DNA from: Bacteroidales bacterium
GTDB lineage: Bacteria; Bacteroidota; Bacteroidia; Bacteroidales; JAAUTT01
NCBI GenBank assembly: GCA_025361285.1
Contig: JANYAP010000167.1
Location: 1-34,885 of the forward strand
Direction: 5' to 3'
Length of the DNA stretch: 34,885 nt
The first letter of the stretch is position 1, and each line of letters starts with the position of its first letter. This document shows positions 34,742-34,885 of the stretch, one piece after another. The translations under genes and the position numbers were made by a program. The notes beneath the pieces are model-generated. The model did no database searches. It saw nothing but the letters and a program-made list of their open reading frames with translations, and was not told the DNA's origin.

Positions 34742-34770
34742 AAAAAAAGCCCCAAGTTTTGCTTGGGGCT
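34742..34770 (-). terminator. Rho-independent terminator of the tRNA-Phe transcript
   Basis: On the minus strand AGCCCCAAG, loop CAAAA, and CTTGGGGCT form a 9-bp perfect stem followed by a run of seven T. It begins 5 bp after the tRNA 3' end. The plus strand lacks a T-run after the stem, so it serves the tRNA. Confidence 0.92.
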
Positions 34771-34775
34771 TTGGG

Positions 34776-34848
<73 letters not shown>

Positions 34849-34885
34849 GTTTTATTGCGGTGCAAATGTAAACAAAAAAATAACT

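Overview
The window looks like a chromosomal segment of a member of the Bacteroidota, most likely class Bacteroidia. The evidence is low GC content, starts without recognisable Shine-Dalgarno sequences, TAnnTTTG-type -7 promoter elements, a CarboxypepD_reg/TonB-dependent receptor, a type IX secretion type B C-terminal domain, a GldM-like domain and Bacteroidota-specific families (DUF5777, DUF6702). I see no phage, plasmid or autonomous transposase gene. Most of the window is housekeeping and envelope genes, and the unusual signal is in the intergenic repeats.

Layout. 1-222 is a 9-bp tandem repeat array running off the left edge. 290-2532 holds queA (+) and sucD (-). 2731-4804 holds a YaiO-like TPR/beta-barrel protein (+) and a stand-alone GldM-like secreted protein (-). 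5056-6726 holds metA (acetyl-type residue at position 111) and a pirin (+). 6900-8797 is a minus-strand run of a GtrA protein, a TauE/SafE permease and rplS. 8900-13186 holds a C69 dipeptidase and a TonB-dependent receptor (-). 13347-17681 is a plus-strand operon of a DUF6702 protein, a type IX secreted FN3-like protein and a TPR protein. 17748-18492 holds a small Phd/YefM-like ORF missed by the ORF track and a MaoC hydratase. 18744-19742 encodes an orphan xylose-binding-type lipoprotein. 19837-23700 is a minus-strand envelope redox neighbourhood: five-heme and one-heme lipoproteins, a DUF5777 beta-barrel, YceI and an OB-fold protein. 23784-24815 is a threonine aldolase pseudogene with two frameshifts and one in-frame stop. 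24863-27037 holds prfC (-) and free methionine-(R)-sulfoxide reductase (+). 27254-28910 holds a DUF2007-like membrane protein and a PlsC acyltransferase (-). 29132-34711 holds a secreted protein of unknown function, an ABC ATPase, its large FtsX-type permease, and a candidate permuted papain-fold protein (+). The window ends with tRNA-Phe and its terminator (-).

How the genes work together. The clearest candidate system is the heme lipoprotein/DUF5777/YceI/OB-fold neighbourhood, which could be an envelope electron-transfer or quinone-handling module. That role is inference from gene content. The ABC ATPase and permease form one MacB/Lol-like transporter whose two genes are separated by 293 bp of repeats.

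A second theme is repeats placed at gene ends. The stop codons of queA, fRMsr and the ABC ATPase lie inside 9-mer or 7-mer tandem repeats, and the plsC stop abuts a REP-like palindrome. A 7-bp repeat shifts frame by one base per copy, so a few copies of a stop-containing heptamer offer stops in all frames. Other dispersed repeats include REP-like palindromes, a nested inverted-repeat element, a 199-bp segment bracketed by 19-bp direct repeats, and a ~58-bp repeat found in two convergent intergenic gaps.
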